A DNA stretch of 38,344 nt from Nitrospirota bacterium. GTDB taxonomy: Bacteria; Nitrospirota_A; Leptospirillia; Leptospirillales; Leptospirillaceae. Shown piece after piece: positions 1 through 7,862 of the stretch. Numbering within the stretch: the first letter of the stretch is position 1; the number at the start of each line of letters is the position of its first letter. A program made the translations under genes and the position numbers. The stretch spans positions 1 to 38,344 of the forward strand of contig JAKAAM010000004.1 of NCBI GenBank assembly GCA_021802325.1. The letters run 5' to 3'. The notes beneath the pieces are model-generated. The model ran no database searches. It was not told the origin of the DNA and saw only the letters and a list, made by a program, of their open reading frames with translations.

Positions 1-1
1 A

Positions 2-43
2 GTCGGTGGCCTGACCATTCAGGCTCCCGATCCATCCCCGTGA
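2..43 (+). CDS. Possible 3' end of an upstream gene (partial)
   Basis: The frame starting at base 2 reads VGGLTIQAPDPSP and stops at TGA 41-43. This could be the C-terminus of a gene that enters from the left, but thirteen residues are too few to recognise a family. The frame starting at base 1 also stays open until about 135 with a low-complexity charged translation, so either or both may be chance. Confidence 0.2.
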   Translation, partial: VGGLTIQAPDPSP

Positions 44-69
44 AGAGCCGGGGAGATGGCAGGAAGGAA

Positions 70-120
70 TCCCCTCCCTTTCCGCTTTCGCGGCGAGCGA
101 AGCGAGAGGAAGGGGAGGAT
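70..120 (+). terminator. Imperfect hairpin, possible terminator of an upstream gene
   Basis: A pyrimidine-rich arm (CCCTCCCTTTCCGCTTTCGC) is followed by a short GGCGA loop and a purine-rich arm of about 22 bases that pairs with it imperfectly. No T-run follows, so a rho-independent terminator is only a weak reading. It could also be a structured leader of the sensor gene that begins at 191. Confidence 0.25.
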
Positions 121-190
121 GTCAACTTCCTGATATGAAAAAGGTTCGTTACGGAAGGGGGGCTTTTGCACGAGAGGGGCGTGGGATTTC

Positions 191-3100
191 ATGTCTGCCA
201 AAAGTCCTTCCGATAGTTTTTCCCGTCTTCCGATTCGTCGTCCTTTCGGTGACAGCCCCAACCTCTTTCTGGAAATGTCGGTGGATGGGGTCCATGTCAT
301 TGATGAACGAGGAATTCTTGTCGAGTGCAGCGATTCGTTTGCCTGGTCTCTGGGCTATTCTCGTGAGGACATGATAGGGATGCATGTCTCGGAGTGGGAT
401 GCCCGATGGTCCTCCTCGGAGCTCTCTGAAATAATTCGAATCAATCTTGATCTTCCCCCTACCGAAATCGCGACCTTCGAGTCTCTTCATCGCCGCAAGG
501 ATGGGGTCTGCATCCCGGTAGAAATCCGGGCTCGCCTCCTCAGGGTGGGGGACGAGAATTTCTTCCTGAATTCTTCCCGGGAGATCTCTGCTCAAAAAAT
601 TTCTGAATCCCGCATCCGGAGACTGTCCGAGCTGAATGTTCTCCTGGCGTCAGCGGGAGCGGCCATGGCTGAGGCTCGTGATGAATACCAGTTTATCCAG
701 ATACTCTGTGATCTTTGCGTTCGTCATGCCGAATTTTCTCTGGCCTGGATCGGTCAGCCCGACAGGGAAGGATGTTTTGTTCCTCATGGATCGGCAGGAG
801 AAGTGGAATATCTTGATGGAATAAAGATCTCGTCCCTGTCGGGAATCCCTGAAGGAGAAGGGCCGACAGGTCGATCATTCCGGGAGAACAGGTCCATTTT
901 TAATAACGATTTCTCCACCCCGGACATGGCTCCTTGGGTCAATCGCGCCTATCGGTTCGGAATCCGTTCAAGCGCTTCTCTGCCCATCCGTCATGAGGGA
1001 GATGCGTGGGGAGTCCTGACCGTTTACCACAGGGACCCGGATGCCTTTGGTCCCGAAGTTCGGAACCTTCTCGAAGAGCTGGCCCGGATCGCCTCTCGCG
1101 GCTTCGATCTTGTCCGGAACAGACGCATCGAAAAAGAGACAACGGCCTTCAAGGCGGCCCTTCTCGACAGCACTCTGGCCGGAATCGCTCTTGTCCAAAA
1201 TGATCGGTTTGTCATGGTGAATAACCGGTTTCAAAGGATTTTCGGACTGGAGGGAGTTGAACTTGGAGAGGTATCCGTCGGTTCCCTTTTTCTGGAAGGA
1301 CATGTTCGGGAGAAAGCCTGTCCTCCTGAAACAATGCAGTTTGAGGAGGAGGTCCTTATTCCGGACGTTTCAGCCTTTCGAAGGAGCGGAGGGGAATTGT
1401 TTGTCGATCTGTCGGTCCACCCGCTTCCCGGAACCCAGACAATGGTCTGGACAGTCGTCGATGTCAGCGAACGCCATCATCTTCAGGAAAGAAACTCCCG
1501 CATATCGAGGTTCAATCTTGTGTTGGCTCGAGCCAATCAGGCTCTTGCGACCCAGACGAATGAAGAGAGCCTTCTTCGTGAACTTTGTGAGCTCGGGGTC
1601 CGGACGGGAGGTCTGGAGTTGGCCTGCATTGGAGTACCGGATGAGAATGGATGGATCCGCCTCCTCGCCGCCTCAGGCAAAAGAGAGTTTCTGGAGGGTG
1701 TCCGGTTCTCCGTCCGGGAAGAGCATCCCGAAGGACTGGGAGCCGTCGGGATCGCTTTCCGGACAGGAACGGCACAGTTTAATGAAACCTTTGCCCTCAC
1801 CTCATTCTGGAAGGAGCGGGCCAGGGAGTTCGGATTTCGGTCAGGGGGTGTCCTTCCAGTCCTGAGGGGCGGAAAGCCTTGGGGAGTCTTCATCGTCTAC
1901 TACCGCAAGGAAAAAGTCCTGCTTTCGGACCTCAAGATCATTCTCGAAGAGTTGGCGATCAATGTGTCTAGGGGGCTGGATATTCTTGAGCTCCAAAGAT
2001 TTCGCTCCATTCTATCCAGAGCCCTGGAGGCTGTTTCGGACGGCGCGGTTGTGACGGGAGTCGATCGTCGAATTCTCTTTTCCAACAGGGCCTTCACCAG
2101 CATAACAGGTTACGGACCCCAAGAATTGATCGGAAGGGATTGCGGGATCCTGCTAGGGGTCGGGAGTGACCCCATGGTCTCCCAGGAATTGGAAAAAGCG
2201 GTTCGCTCTGGATACTCCTTTGAAAGTGAGCTTCTTTTTTACCGGAAGGATGGCTCCTCCTTTTGGAATCATCTCTCGATCACACCTGTCAGGAACGAGG
2301 ACGGCGTTCTCACACACTTTGTCGAGATCCACCGCGATGTGACTCAGGTTCGTCGGATGGCCGACCGTCTTTCCTTCGAGTCCCGTCATGATGATCTGAC
2401 AGGGCTTCCCAACAGACGTTCCCTGGAGTCCCATCTAGACCGGGTCCTGATCCGGGCTGCTCGTCTGGGAACATCGATTGCCGTCGGAGTTCTTGATCTT
2501 GATGATTTCAAGCCTGTCAACGATCGTTACGGTCATGAGGCAGGAGACCTCCTCCTCAAGGATTTTTCGATGAGGGTTCGATCAAGACTCCGGGAAACCG
2601 ACTTTCTTGCCCGTTTGGGGGGGGACGAGTTTGTCCTCGTGATCGAGGACCTTTCCCCCGGTGCCCCGGATTCGCAGATCGTCCCCTTTCTGGATCGTCT
2701 CCATGAAGCCGTCGAGACTCCCTTCGTCCTTCCATCAGGAGAGAGTGCGACGGTGGGTATGAGTCTGGGGGTGGCAATCTACCCGGATGAAGGGGTGCAG
2801 GGAGATGAGTTGATCCGTAAGGCCGATCTTTCCATGTACGCGGTCAAGGACCGACGCCATCAGAAAAACTCCTGGTGGAATAGGGGGATACCGGGGGAGA
2901 AGGAGGAAGGCCAGTCTTCGTTTGATCCTTTTGGGCCGGATGCCGATACCCTTCTTGGCCGGCATTCCTCGGAATTGGAGAAATTGCAGGAGCGCTTTGT
3001 CGAGGATTTTTACTCAGTTCTTGCCTTGACTCCAGAGGCCAAAGAGATCTTCAGTTCTCTCACGACAGAAGAAATCAAATCTTTGAAGGAACGGCAAAAA

Positions 3101-3844
3101 AACTATCTTGCATTCCTTTTTCGGCCCCGAATGGAGGAAGGCCATGACGATTCTCTCTCCCGACGTTTGGGAGAAGTTCATGCACTCATAGGAGTTCCGG
3201 ATAATTTGCTCCTTCGGTCGAAGTTCCTGTATTCCAAGCTTTTAGTGGAGCATTTGGATCGCACGAAGCTTTCCGTCCGGGACCGTTTACATCTTTATCT
3301 TGCGATCGAGGGGCGACTCGACAAAAACTTTGAAATTCAGCTTGATGGCTCAAGGGCAACGATCGATGGCTACTTTAGTGTGCTCTCTGTCCCTTCTTTT
3401 GAAAAAACGCTTGAGGGAAATGTCGCGAGGAACGAGTTGGAACGTCTCTCTGCCCTTCCAGGTATACAAGGTTCTTTTTTATTGGACCCCGACGATATGA
3501 CGGTCATGGAGGAAGCGGAGAATTCGACTGGAAATATTGCTGCTAAATGGAATTCCGACAAGAGTGATTTTTTTCAAGCGCTTAAGGATCTCCTCGAATC
3601 GGTCAAGAAAGGGGACGTTTATTCCGGACCGCCGTGGTTTACTGGTCCGGGAACAATGGCCGGTCAGTCAGTGGCAGATAGTTTCGCGATTCGATCCATC
3701 CTGGCTGTGCCCGTATTTGAACAAAATAGGGTGGTCAGGATCCTGGTCCTTCTGGGGTGCTATCCCAACCAGTTTGCATCATCCTGGATGCAGCGCTTTA
3801 TCAATGGACTTTCTGAACGATGGGGGAGAGAAACTCATTCCTGA
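191..3844 (+). CDS. Multi-sensor diguanylate cyclase: PAS-GAF-PAS-GAF-PAS-GGDEF with a C-terminal globin-like domain
   Basis: A 1217-residue signalling protein predicted to make cyclic di-GMP from two GTP. By eye the order is PAS (about 24-135), GAF (145-310), PAS (318-430), GAF (438-600), PAS (604-730), GGDEF (732-905), then a globin/protoglobin-like helical block (about 920-1060) and a tail of roughly 140 residues that resembles another GAF. The cyclase motif is intact (GGDEF at 810-814), and RETD at 801-804 lies five residues upstream, the position of the inhibitory RxxD product site. In the globin block EVHALIGVP matches the F-helix pattern of globin-coupled sensors, with H997 as candidate heme ligand. 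No EAL domain, membrane segment or signal peptide is seen, so it is probably cytosolic. Globin-coupled cyclases normally carry the globin at the N-terminus; here it follows the cyclase. The ATG at 191 has only a distant purine-rich stretch (GAGGGG) upstream. The downstream neighbour, a LysR gene, converges on it. Confidence 0.9.
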   Translation: MSAKSPSDSFSRLPIRRPFGDSPNLFLEMSVDGVHVIDERGILVECSDSFAWSLGYSREDMIGMHVSEWDARWSSSELSEIIRINLDLPPTEIATFESLHRRKDGVCIPVEIRARLLRVGDENFFLNSSREISAQKISESRIRRLSELNVLLASAGAAMAEARDEYQFIQILCDLCVRHAEFSLAWIGQPDREGCFVPHGSAGEVEYLDGIKISSLSGIPEGEGPTGRSFRENRSIFNNDFSTPDMAPWVNRAYRFGIRSSASLPIRHEGDAWGVLTVYHRDPDAFGPEVRNLLEELARIASRGFDLVRNRRIEKETTAFKAALLDSTLAGIALVQNDRFVMVNNRFQRIFGLEGVELGEVSVGSLFLEGHVREKACPPETMQFEEEVLIPDVSAFRRSGGELFVDLSVHPLPGTQTMVWTVVDVSERHHLQERNSRISRFNLVLARANQALATQTNEESLLRELCELGVRTGGLELACIGVPDENGWIRLLAASGKREFLEGVRFSVREEHPEGLGAVGIAFRTGTAQFNETFALTSFWKERAREFGFRSGGVLPVLRGGKPWGVFIVYYRKEKVLLSDLKIILEELAINVSRGLDILELQRFRSILSRALEAVSDGAVVTGVDRRILFSNRAFTSITGYGPQELIGRDCGILLGVGSDPMVSQELEKAVRSGYSFESELLFYRKDGSSFWNHLSITPVRNEDGVLTHFVEIHRDVTQVRRMADRLSFESRHDDLTGLPNRRSLESHLDRVLIRAARLGTSIAVGVLDLDDFKPVNDRYGHEAGDLLLKDFSMRVRSRLRETDFLARLGGDEFVLVIEDLSPGAPDSQIVPFLDRLHEAVETPFVLPSGESATVGMSLGVAIYPDEGVQGDELIRKADLSMYAVKDRRHQKNSWWNRGIPGEKEEGQSSFDPFGPDADTLLGRHSSELEKLQERFVEDFYSVLALTPEAKEIFSSLTTEEIKSLKERQKNYLAFLFRPRMEEGHDDSLSRRLGEVHALIGVPDNLLLRSKFLYSKLLVEHLDRTKLSVRDRLHLYLAIEGRLDKNFEIQLDGSRATIDGYFSVLSVPSFEKTLEGNVARNELERLSALPGIQGSFLLDPDDMTVMEEAENSTGNIAAKWNSDKSDFFQALKDLLESVKKGDVYSGPPWFTGPGTMAGQSVADSFAIRSILAVPVFEQNRVVRILVLLGCYPNQFASSWMQRFINGLSERWGRETHS

Positions 3845-3877
3845 TCGTCCTGGTTGAGATTTTATGTGGTTGAGTTT

Positions 3878-4786
3878 TTAAGGCGGATTTCTTGTTGTCC
3901 TGAAGAGTATCTCCAGGAACGAGTCGGCTGCCGAAGAAAGTTTTCTCCGAGGGATAAAAACCCAAAGGTCTCTCACCGGCTGAAAATCCTCCACAGGGAC
4001 GGTCCTGATCCTTCCGGAATCCTCCGGGCGGATCGACAGGGCGGAGATGAATGCGATTCCGGTTCCGAGGGCGACCAGATCTTTAATGGCTTCAGGACTG
4101 TCCACCGTCATGATCACTTGAAAAAAATCTGGAGGGAACCCTTTTTCGATCAGCTCCTTTTCGATGATCTGCCGGGTTCCGGAGCCGGGTTCGCGACCTA
4201 TGGCCGGAAGGCTTCCGAGTTCGACGAGGGGAATTGGTCCTGTTTTTTCGATTTTGGGGAATGAGACCGAATCAATGAGGACCAGACGGTCGTGCTGGAG
4301 AAAGGATCGTTCAAGGGACAACCCCTGCGTCTTGGTCGGTTCCCCTTCGATAAGCCCGAGATCGATCTCCGAGGTCTTGAGATCGTGGAGTATCTGGTGG
4401 GTGTTTCTCACTGCGAGGCTTCCTGTGATTCGGGGATGTGACCGACGATAATCTGCCAGGACCGGAGGAAGAAGATAGGTTCCGATCGTCATCGAGGCAC
4501 CTAGCCTGAGATGGCCCTGCGGCCCCCCCGCGCATGGAAGCACTGTGGCCCTGGCCTCGTCCATTTGTCGCGTAATGGAGAGGGCGAGCGGGAGAAGGCG
4601 CCTGCCCGCTTCCGTCAATAGAACTTTTTTCCCGGTTCTCTCAAAGAGTGATACCCCCAGATCTTTTTCCAGTGTCTTGATCTGAAGGCTGATGGCGGGC
4701 TGAGTCAAAAAAAGGACCTCACCGGCCTGAGTGAAGCTTTGATTCTCGGCCACCTTGAGAAAGATCCTCAGCTGGTCATTTGTCAC
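3878..4786 (-). CDS. LysR-family transcriptional regulator
   Basis: A 302-residue protein of standard LysR length. Residues 1-60 form the winged helix-turn-helix (FTQAGEVLFLTQPAISLQIKTLE region), followed by a linker helix and a two-lobed effector domain (about 90-295). The segment REPGSGTR is typical of the CbbR/CysL/YeiE branch, whose members often control sulfur or carbon assimilation genes; the actual effector and targets cannot be read from the sequence. The start is a GTG at 4786, with GGGGAG nine bases upstream. It lies about 100 bp downstream of a lipoprotein gene on the same strand and converges with the cyclase gene (33 bp gap). LysR regulators often control a divergent neighbour, but no divergent gene is present here, so its targets probably lie elsewhere or it follows the lipoprotein gene in a transcript. 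Confidence 0.9.
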   Translation of the reverse strand: MTNDQLRIFLKVAENQSFTQAGEVLFLTQPAISLQIKTLEKDLGVSLFERTGKKVLLTEAGRRLLPLALSITRQMDEARATVLPCAGGPQGHLRLGASMTIGTYLLPPVLADYRRSHPRITGSLAVRNTHQILHDLKTSEIDLGLIEGEPTKTQGLSLERSFLQHDRLVLIDSVSFPKIEKTGPIPLVELGSLPAIGREPGSGTRQIIEKELIEKGFPPDFFQVIMTVDSPEAIKDLVALGTGIAFISALSIRPEDSGRIRTVPVEDFQPVRDLWVFIPRRKLSSAADSFLEILFRTTRNPP

Positions 4787-4888
4787 GACGAAGTTCTCCC
4801 CGAATAGGACCCACTTTTCCCTGTTCCGGAAAGAATATTACCATGGGGAAATGACTTTCTGAAGCCGGACATGGGTTCAGGGTCATCC

Positions 4889-5341
4889 TCAGGAAGGGGG
4901 AAGGGGCTTCGACTTGTCCGTCCCCTTTTTCCCTTTTGGTGAATGGTCAAAACGGACGGGAACGCCCCGCACCGTTGTGCAGGTCAGGGTATAGACATTG
5001 TAAAGGGGGAAAAAGTTGTAAAGAGAGGTCGCTGTGGTGACGTGGACCAGCCCGTCGGCCCGGAGAGACGGATTTTTCTTGAAGGCGTTTTTCATCGCTG
5101 TTTCAACATCCGAGTCTCCCCAGGGAATCAGCCCGAGAATGAAGTGTCGACAGGCCGTTCCCTCAATCTGGCTTCCGACCCTGTGGAATTTATGGGAATC
5201 ATGGGGGCCCAGGTCCGCCTCCGTTTCGCTGCTCGAGAGAAGACCGATCGCCCCTGTTGATGTGCATCCGGCGGTTGTGAGGAAGAAAGCCAGCGGAATA
5301 ATTGCGGTCATGAGAAGACGTGCCATCTTGCCTTTGTTCAC
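4889..5341 (-). CDS. Small exported lipoprotein, TRL-like
   Basis: From the GTG at 5341 the product is about 150 residues. That start is chosen because GGGAGG lies five bases upstream; a more upstream ATG at 5371 has no such site and would put ten extra residues before the signal peptide. The N-terminus has a hydrophobic stretch ending in TTAGC, a lipobox, so the protein should be lipidated and held in the inner or outer membrane. The mature part contains the pattern GTAC...ILGLIPWGDSDVETAMKNA, which recalls TRL-like and related small bacterial lipoproteins of unknown function; this family link is from memory and tentative. The tail is rich in Lys, Gly and Pro. It is followed by the LysR gene and preceded by another small lipoprotein gene, all on the minus strand. 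Confidence 0.75.
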   Translation of the reverse strand: MNKGKMARLLMTAIIPLAFFLTTAGCTSTGAIGLLSSSETEADLGPHDSHKFHRVGSQIEGTACRHFILGLIPWGDSDVETAMKNAFKKNPSLRADGLVHVTTATSLYNFFPLYNVYTLTCTTVRGVPVRFDHSPKGKKGTDKSKPLPPS

Positions 5342-5447
5342 AAGAACCTCCCGGTCATCTGTTTTTGTCATCGAATCGTCTGTGGGCTGTCATCAGGAGT
5401 CAGTCCATTTCCTCTTTCCCAATTAGGTTTTATGGCCGAGAGAGCTG

Positions 5448-5744
5448 TTAATGCCGTGGGCTTTTTCCCTGCTTTTTCTGGCTCTTTCCATTGGCCGAGA
5501 TATCGGCCATCGGACCTTTCGTATCGTGGAGCATGGTTGTGGCCACAGGTGGACCGGCGATCGAAGAGTGGTTGCTCTGCTTGTAGGCATAGGGAGTGAA
5601 TCCCCCGCCGCAGCAACAGGTGCACTCCGGAACGTAGGCCGGCCCATAGCCCGGCATGGCCCCACCACATGCGCCGAGAGAAAGGAAGATCATTGAAAGG
5701 ATGAGACTTCCAGCTGAAAGTCGTTGTCTCTTTGTCAGGGCCAT
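5448..5744 (-). CDS. Small Cys-rich lipoprotein
   Basis: A 98-residue product with a positively charged N-terminus (MALTKRQR), a hydrophobic segment and a lipobox-like LGAC with Cys26, indicating an exported lipoprotein. Shortly after the lipidation site there is a cluster PECTCCCGGG, four cysteines within five residues, which could bind metal or form disulfides. The rest is polar and unstructured in appearance, with no recognised domain. GGAGAG five bases before the ATG supports this start. It is the first gene of a minus-strand group (this gene, the TRL-like lipoprotein, LysR). An overlapping frame running 5368-5781 lacks a signal peptide and was not preferred. Confidence 0.65.
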   Translation of the reverse strand: MALTKRQRLSAGSLILSMIFLSLGACGGAMPGYGPAYVPECTCCCGGGFTPYAYKQSNHSSIAGPPVATTMLHDTKGPMADISANGKSQKKQGKSPRH

Positions 5745-5917
5745 GGGCTCTCCGGATTGCCTCGGGTTTGGAATGGCTCAAACTTGAAAGAATATCTCTT
5801 AAAATGGAAAAATATTAAATTATTATTTATCCACAATTGTTTAAATGTTATCATTGTAAGGGAGGATTGTCCATCGGCCCCTCATCGGCTCAGAAATATA
5901 GGCAGCGTAGCGCTTTC

Positions 5918-5946
5918 TTGATTTTGAAGGTCGCCGGCTTTAAGAT
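5918..5946 (+). promoter_or_regulatory. Sigma-70-type promoter for the BI-1 gene
   Basis: TTGATT at 5918-5923 and TAAGAT at 5941-5946 are separated by 17 bases, four and five matches to the -35 and -10 consensus. Transcription would start near 5953, giving a leader of about 125 nt before the ATG at 6078. Confidence 0.5.
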
Positions 5947-5972
5947 GGAAGTATAAATTGTGAGACACGATT

Positions 5973-6013
5973 ACCGGGTAGGGATTTCTCGATATGTAGA
6001 AATCCTGCCCGGT
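5973..6013 (+). promoter_or_regulatory. Long hairpin in the leader of the BI-1 gene
   Basis: Two arms of 16-17 bases (ACCGGGTAGGGATTTCT and AGAAATCCTGCCCGGT) pair almost completely around an 8-base loop, with one bulged G and one G-U pair. It is not followed by a T-run, so it does not look like a plain terminator. It lies between the predicted transcription start and the ribosome binding site, which suggests an RNA-level control element or stabiliser. Confidence 0.5.
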
Positions 6014-6041
6014 TTCGAGTCTTCGGATCTGTCCTGTTGTT

Positions 6042-6060
6042 GTCTCCCGAGGAGGGAGAC
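6042..6060 (+). promoter_or_regulatory. Second leader hairpin just before the ribosome binding site
   Basis: GTCTCCC and GGGAGAC pair perfectly over seven bases around a GAGGA loop. The loop itself resembles a Shine-Dalgarno sequence, and the true site AAAGGAG (6066-6072) begins five bases downstream of the stem. Confidence 0.45.
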
Positions 6061-6077
6061 TGTTGAAAGGAGTTTTC

Positions 6078-6767
6078 ATGGAACCCGTCATGTTTTCCGG
6101 CCCAGTTGTCGAGGGAAGACGAACGGCTGCCTCGCTTAACCGCTTTATGATGAAGGTATATGGTTTGCTGGCCTTCATGTTTATGGCTTCTGGCGTGGGA
6201 GCCCTTTGGGGAATGGGGAACGGGCTCAGAGTGGTTGGACCTCACCCCATCCTCCTGGCGATTGCCATGTTCGGAACACTTTTCCTGCTTATGGCCGTTC
6301 AGAAGGTGCCAGGAGTCAACCTGGTTGTGACCGCCTTTTTCGCCGCCCTGATGGGCGCTTCTCTGGGTCCCCTTCTCTTTGCCATCCTTCGCTCGCCAGG
6401 AGGGGCCGCTATCGTTTCGGATGCCCTTTTTCTGACGATGGCCATCTTTTTCGCCCTCACCCTTTACGCCATCGTTTCCGGGAAAAGCTTTTCCTTTATG
6501 GGGAGTTTCCTCTTCACGGGGCTGATCATCGTCGTCATCCTCTCCGTCGTGCAGATCTTCTTTCACCCTCCCCTTTTTCAGGCGGTGGTTTCGGGTCTCG
6601 CCTCCCTTCTTTTTTCGGGGTTGATTCTCTTCGATACGAGCCGCATTCTCGAGTCGACTGAAGAGGAGTTGACGCCCATCATGGCGGTGGTCTCCCTCTA
6701 CCTGGATGTTTTCAATCTCTTTGTGAGTCTGCTGAGACTTCTGGAGATCTTTCGGGGCGAGGAATGA
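6078..6767 (+). CDS. Bax inhibitor-1 / YccA-family inner-membrane protein
   Basis: A 229-residue protein made almost entirely of hydrophobic segments, about seven transmembrane helices, with the family's typical C-terminal pattern (FDTSRI..., then YLDVFNLFVSLLRL). The family includes E. coli YccA, a modulator of the FtsH protease, and BsYetJ, a pH-sensitive calcium leak channel; the function here is not known. The ATG at 6078 is chosen because AAAGGAG stands five bases upstream; a TTG at 6063 in the same frame would place that site inside the gene. It is preceded by a structured leader and followed 36 bp later by ilvE, so the two may be co-transcribed. Confidence 0.88.
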   Translation: MEPVMFSGPVVEGRRTAASLNRFMMKVYGLLAFMFMASGVGALWGMGNGLRVVGPHPILLAIAMFGTLFLLMAVQKVPGVNLVVTAFFAALMGASLGPLLFAILRSPGGAAIVSDALFLTMAIFFALTLYAIVSGKSFSFMGSFLFTGLIIVVILSVVQIFFHPPLFQAVVSGLASLLFSGLILFDTSRILESTEEELTPIMAVVSLYLDVFNLFVSLLRLLEIFRGEE

Positions 6768-6803
6768 TCGTCGCCCCCATGTTCTTAACCTTGAGGAGCC
6801 CGA

Positions 6804-7736
6804 ATGCTTAAGGAAAGCCGCTGGATCTGGATGGACGACAAAATGGTTCCCTGGCAAGAAGCCAATGTCCATGTGCTGACACACTCTCTGCATTATGGCA
6901 TGGCGGTTTTCGAGGGGGTTCGGGCTTACAAGGGGAAGGACGGAACCCACATTTTTCGCCTTGAAGAACACACAGAACGTCTGCTGAACTCGGCCAGAGT
7001 GATGCAGATGGCGTGTTCCTGGTCACTCAAGGATGTGATGGACGCCACATGCCGCGTGGTATCAGAAAATGGTCTAGAGTCATGCTACATCCGGCCGATC
7101 ATCTTTATCGGATACGGGGATATGGGGATTTACGCCCGGAAGAATCCTGTGCGTCTCTCCATCGCAGCTTGGGAGTGGGGGACCTACCTCGGAGAGGAGG
7201 GGCTTTCCCGGGGGATCAGGGCAAAGGTGAGCTCCTATGCCCGGTTCGGCGTGAATAATTTTCTTGCCCGTGCAAAGGTGTCCGCCCATTACGTGAACTC
7301 CCAGCTGGCCAAATGGGAGGTCAAGGGCGCCGGCTACGACGAGGCGATCCTTCTTGACAGTGACGGAATGGTGGCTGAAGGGCCGGGAGAAAACATCTTC
7401 ATCGTCAAAAAGGGGGTTCTAAAGACCCCCCCTCTCCGTTCCGTCCTGGATGGAATAACCCGACACTCCGTGATGGCCCTGGCCAGAGAGGAAGGGATCC
7501 CGGTGTCCGAGGAGGCTCTGACCAGAGACGATCTCTACCTTGCGGACGAGGCTTTCTTTACGGGGACGGCCGCTGAACTGACTCCGATCCGGGAAATTGA
7601 TGACAGACCGATCGGATCTGGCAAGCCGGGACCATTAACTCAGCGTCTTCAGTCACTGTTCTTCGACATCGCACGAGGCAATACTCCACGCCACCCGGAG
7701 TGGCGGACCACCGTCTCTCCGAAGCTGGTTCCCTGA
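6804..7736 (+). CDS. ilvE: Branched-chain amino acid aminotransferase
   Basis: A 310-residue fold-type IV PLP enzyme that transfers the amino group between glutamate and the 2-keto acids of leucine, isoleucine and valine in the cytosol. The sequence follows E. coli IlvE closely: HYGMAVFEGVRAY near 30-42, CYIRPIIFIGYGDMG near 94-108, the PLP lysine K158 in RAKVSAHYVNS, the EGPGENIF phosphate-binding region near 191-198, and GTAAELTPIREID near the C-terminus. Length matches the family (E. coli 309). GAGGAG lies five bases before the ATG. It is the second gene after the BI-1 gene and is followed by a weak terminator and polA. Confidence 0.95.
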   Translation: MLKESRWIWMDDKMVPWQEANVHVLTHSLHYGMAVFEGVRAYKGKDGTHIFRLEEHTERLLNSARVMQMACSWSLKDVMDATCRVVSENGLESCYIRPIIFIGYGDMGIYARKNPVRLSIAAWEWGTYLGEEGLSRGIRAKVSSYARFGVNNFLARAKVSAHYVNSQLAKWEVKGAGYDEAILLDSDGMVAEGPGENIFIVKKGVLKTPPLRSVLDGITRHSVMALAREEGIPVSEEALTRDDLYLADEAFFTGTAAELTPIREIDDRPIGSGKPGPLTQRLQSLFFDIARGNTPRHPEWRTTVSPKLVP

Positions 7737-7741
7737 AGGGG

Positions 7742-7770
7742 GCCCCTTTCACCGGAAGGGGCTTTCCTCG
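7742..7770 (+). terminator. Short hairpin after ilvE
   Basis: GCCCCTT (7742-7748) pairs with AAGGGGC (7756-7762) around a seven-base loop and is followed by TTTCCT. The T-run is short, so termination may be partial and polA may be read through from ilvE. Confidence 0.5.
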
Positions 7771-7862
7771 TATCATCCGCCTCTGCCGGATCTATAAATG
7801 AAAGGATTGTTGCCACGGCTGCCCTTCAAAAGACCAAAGGCAAGCCGGCTCCACCCGAATGG

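Larger units (their letters stand above)
5745..6077. other. Divergent intergenic region with AT-rich block
   Basis: This 333-base gap separates a minus-strand lipoprotein gene from the plus-strand BI-1 gene. Bases from about 5785 to 5860 are strongly AT-rich in a GC-rich setting and include a perfect 9-mer match to the DnaA box (TTATCCACA, 5827-5835). The right half holds the plus-strand promoter and two hairpins annotated separately. I see no convincing gene in it. Confidence 0.6.

Noticed and set aside
5785..5860. AT-rich block with a DnaA box as a replication origin
   Set aside because: Only one good box, no dnaA, dnaN or other origin genes near; it is more likely ordinary promoter DNA.
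5940..6971. A 343-codon open frame on the minus strand across the BI-1 and ilvE genes
   Set aside because: It is antisense to two clear genes, has a highly charged low-complexity translation (runs of Lys, Asp, His) typical of the complement of GC-rich coding DNA, and has no ribosome site.
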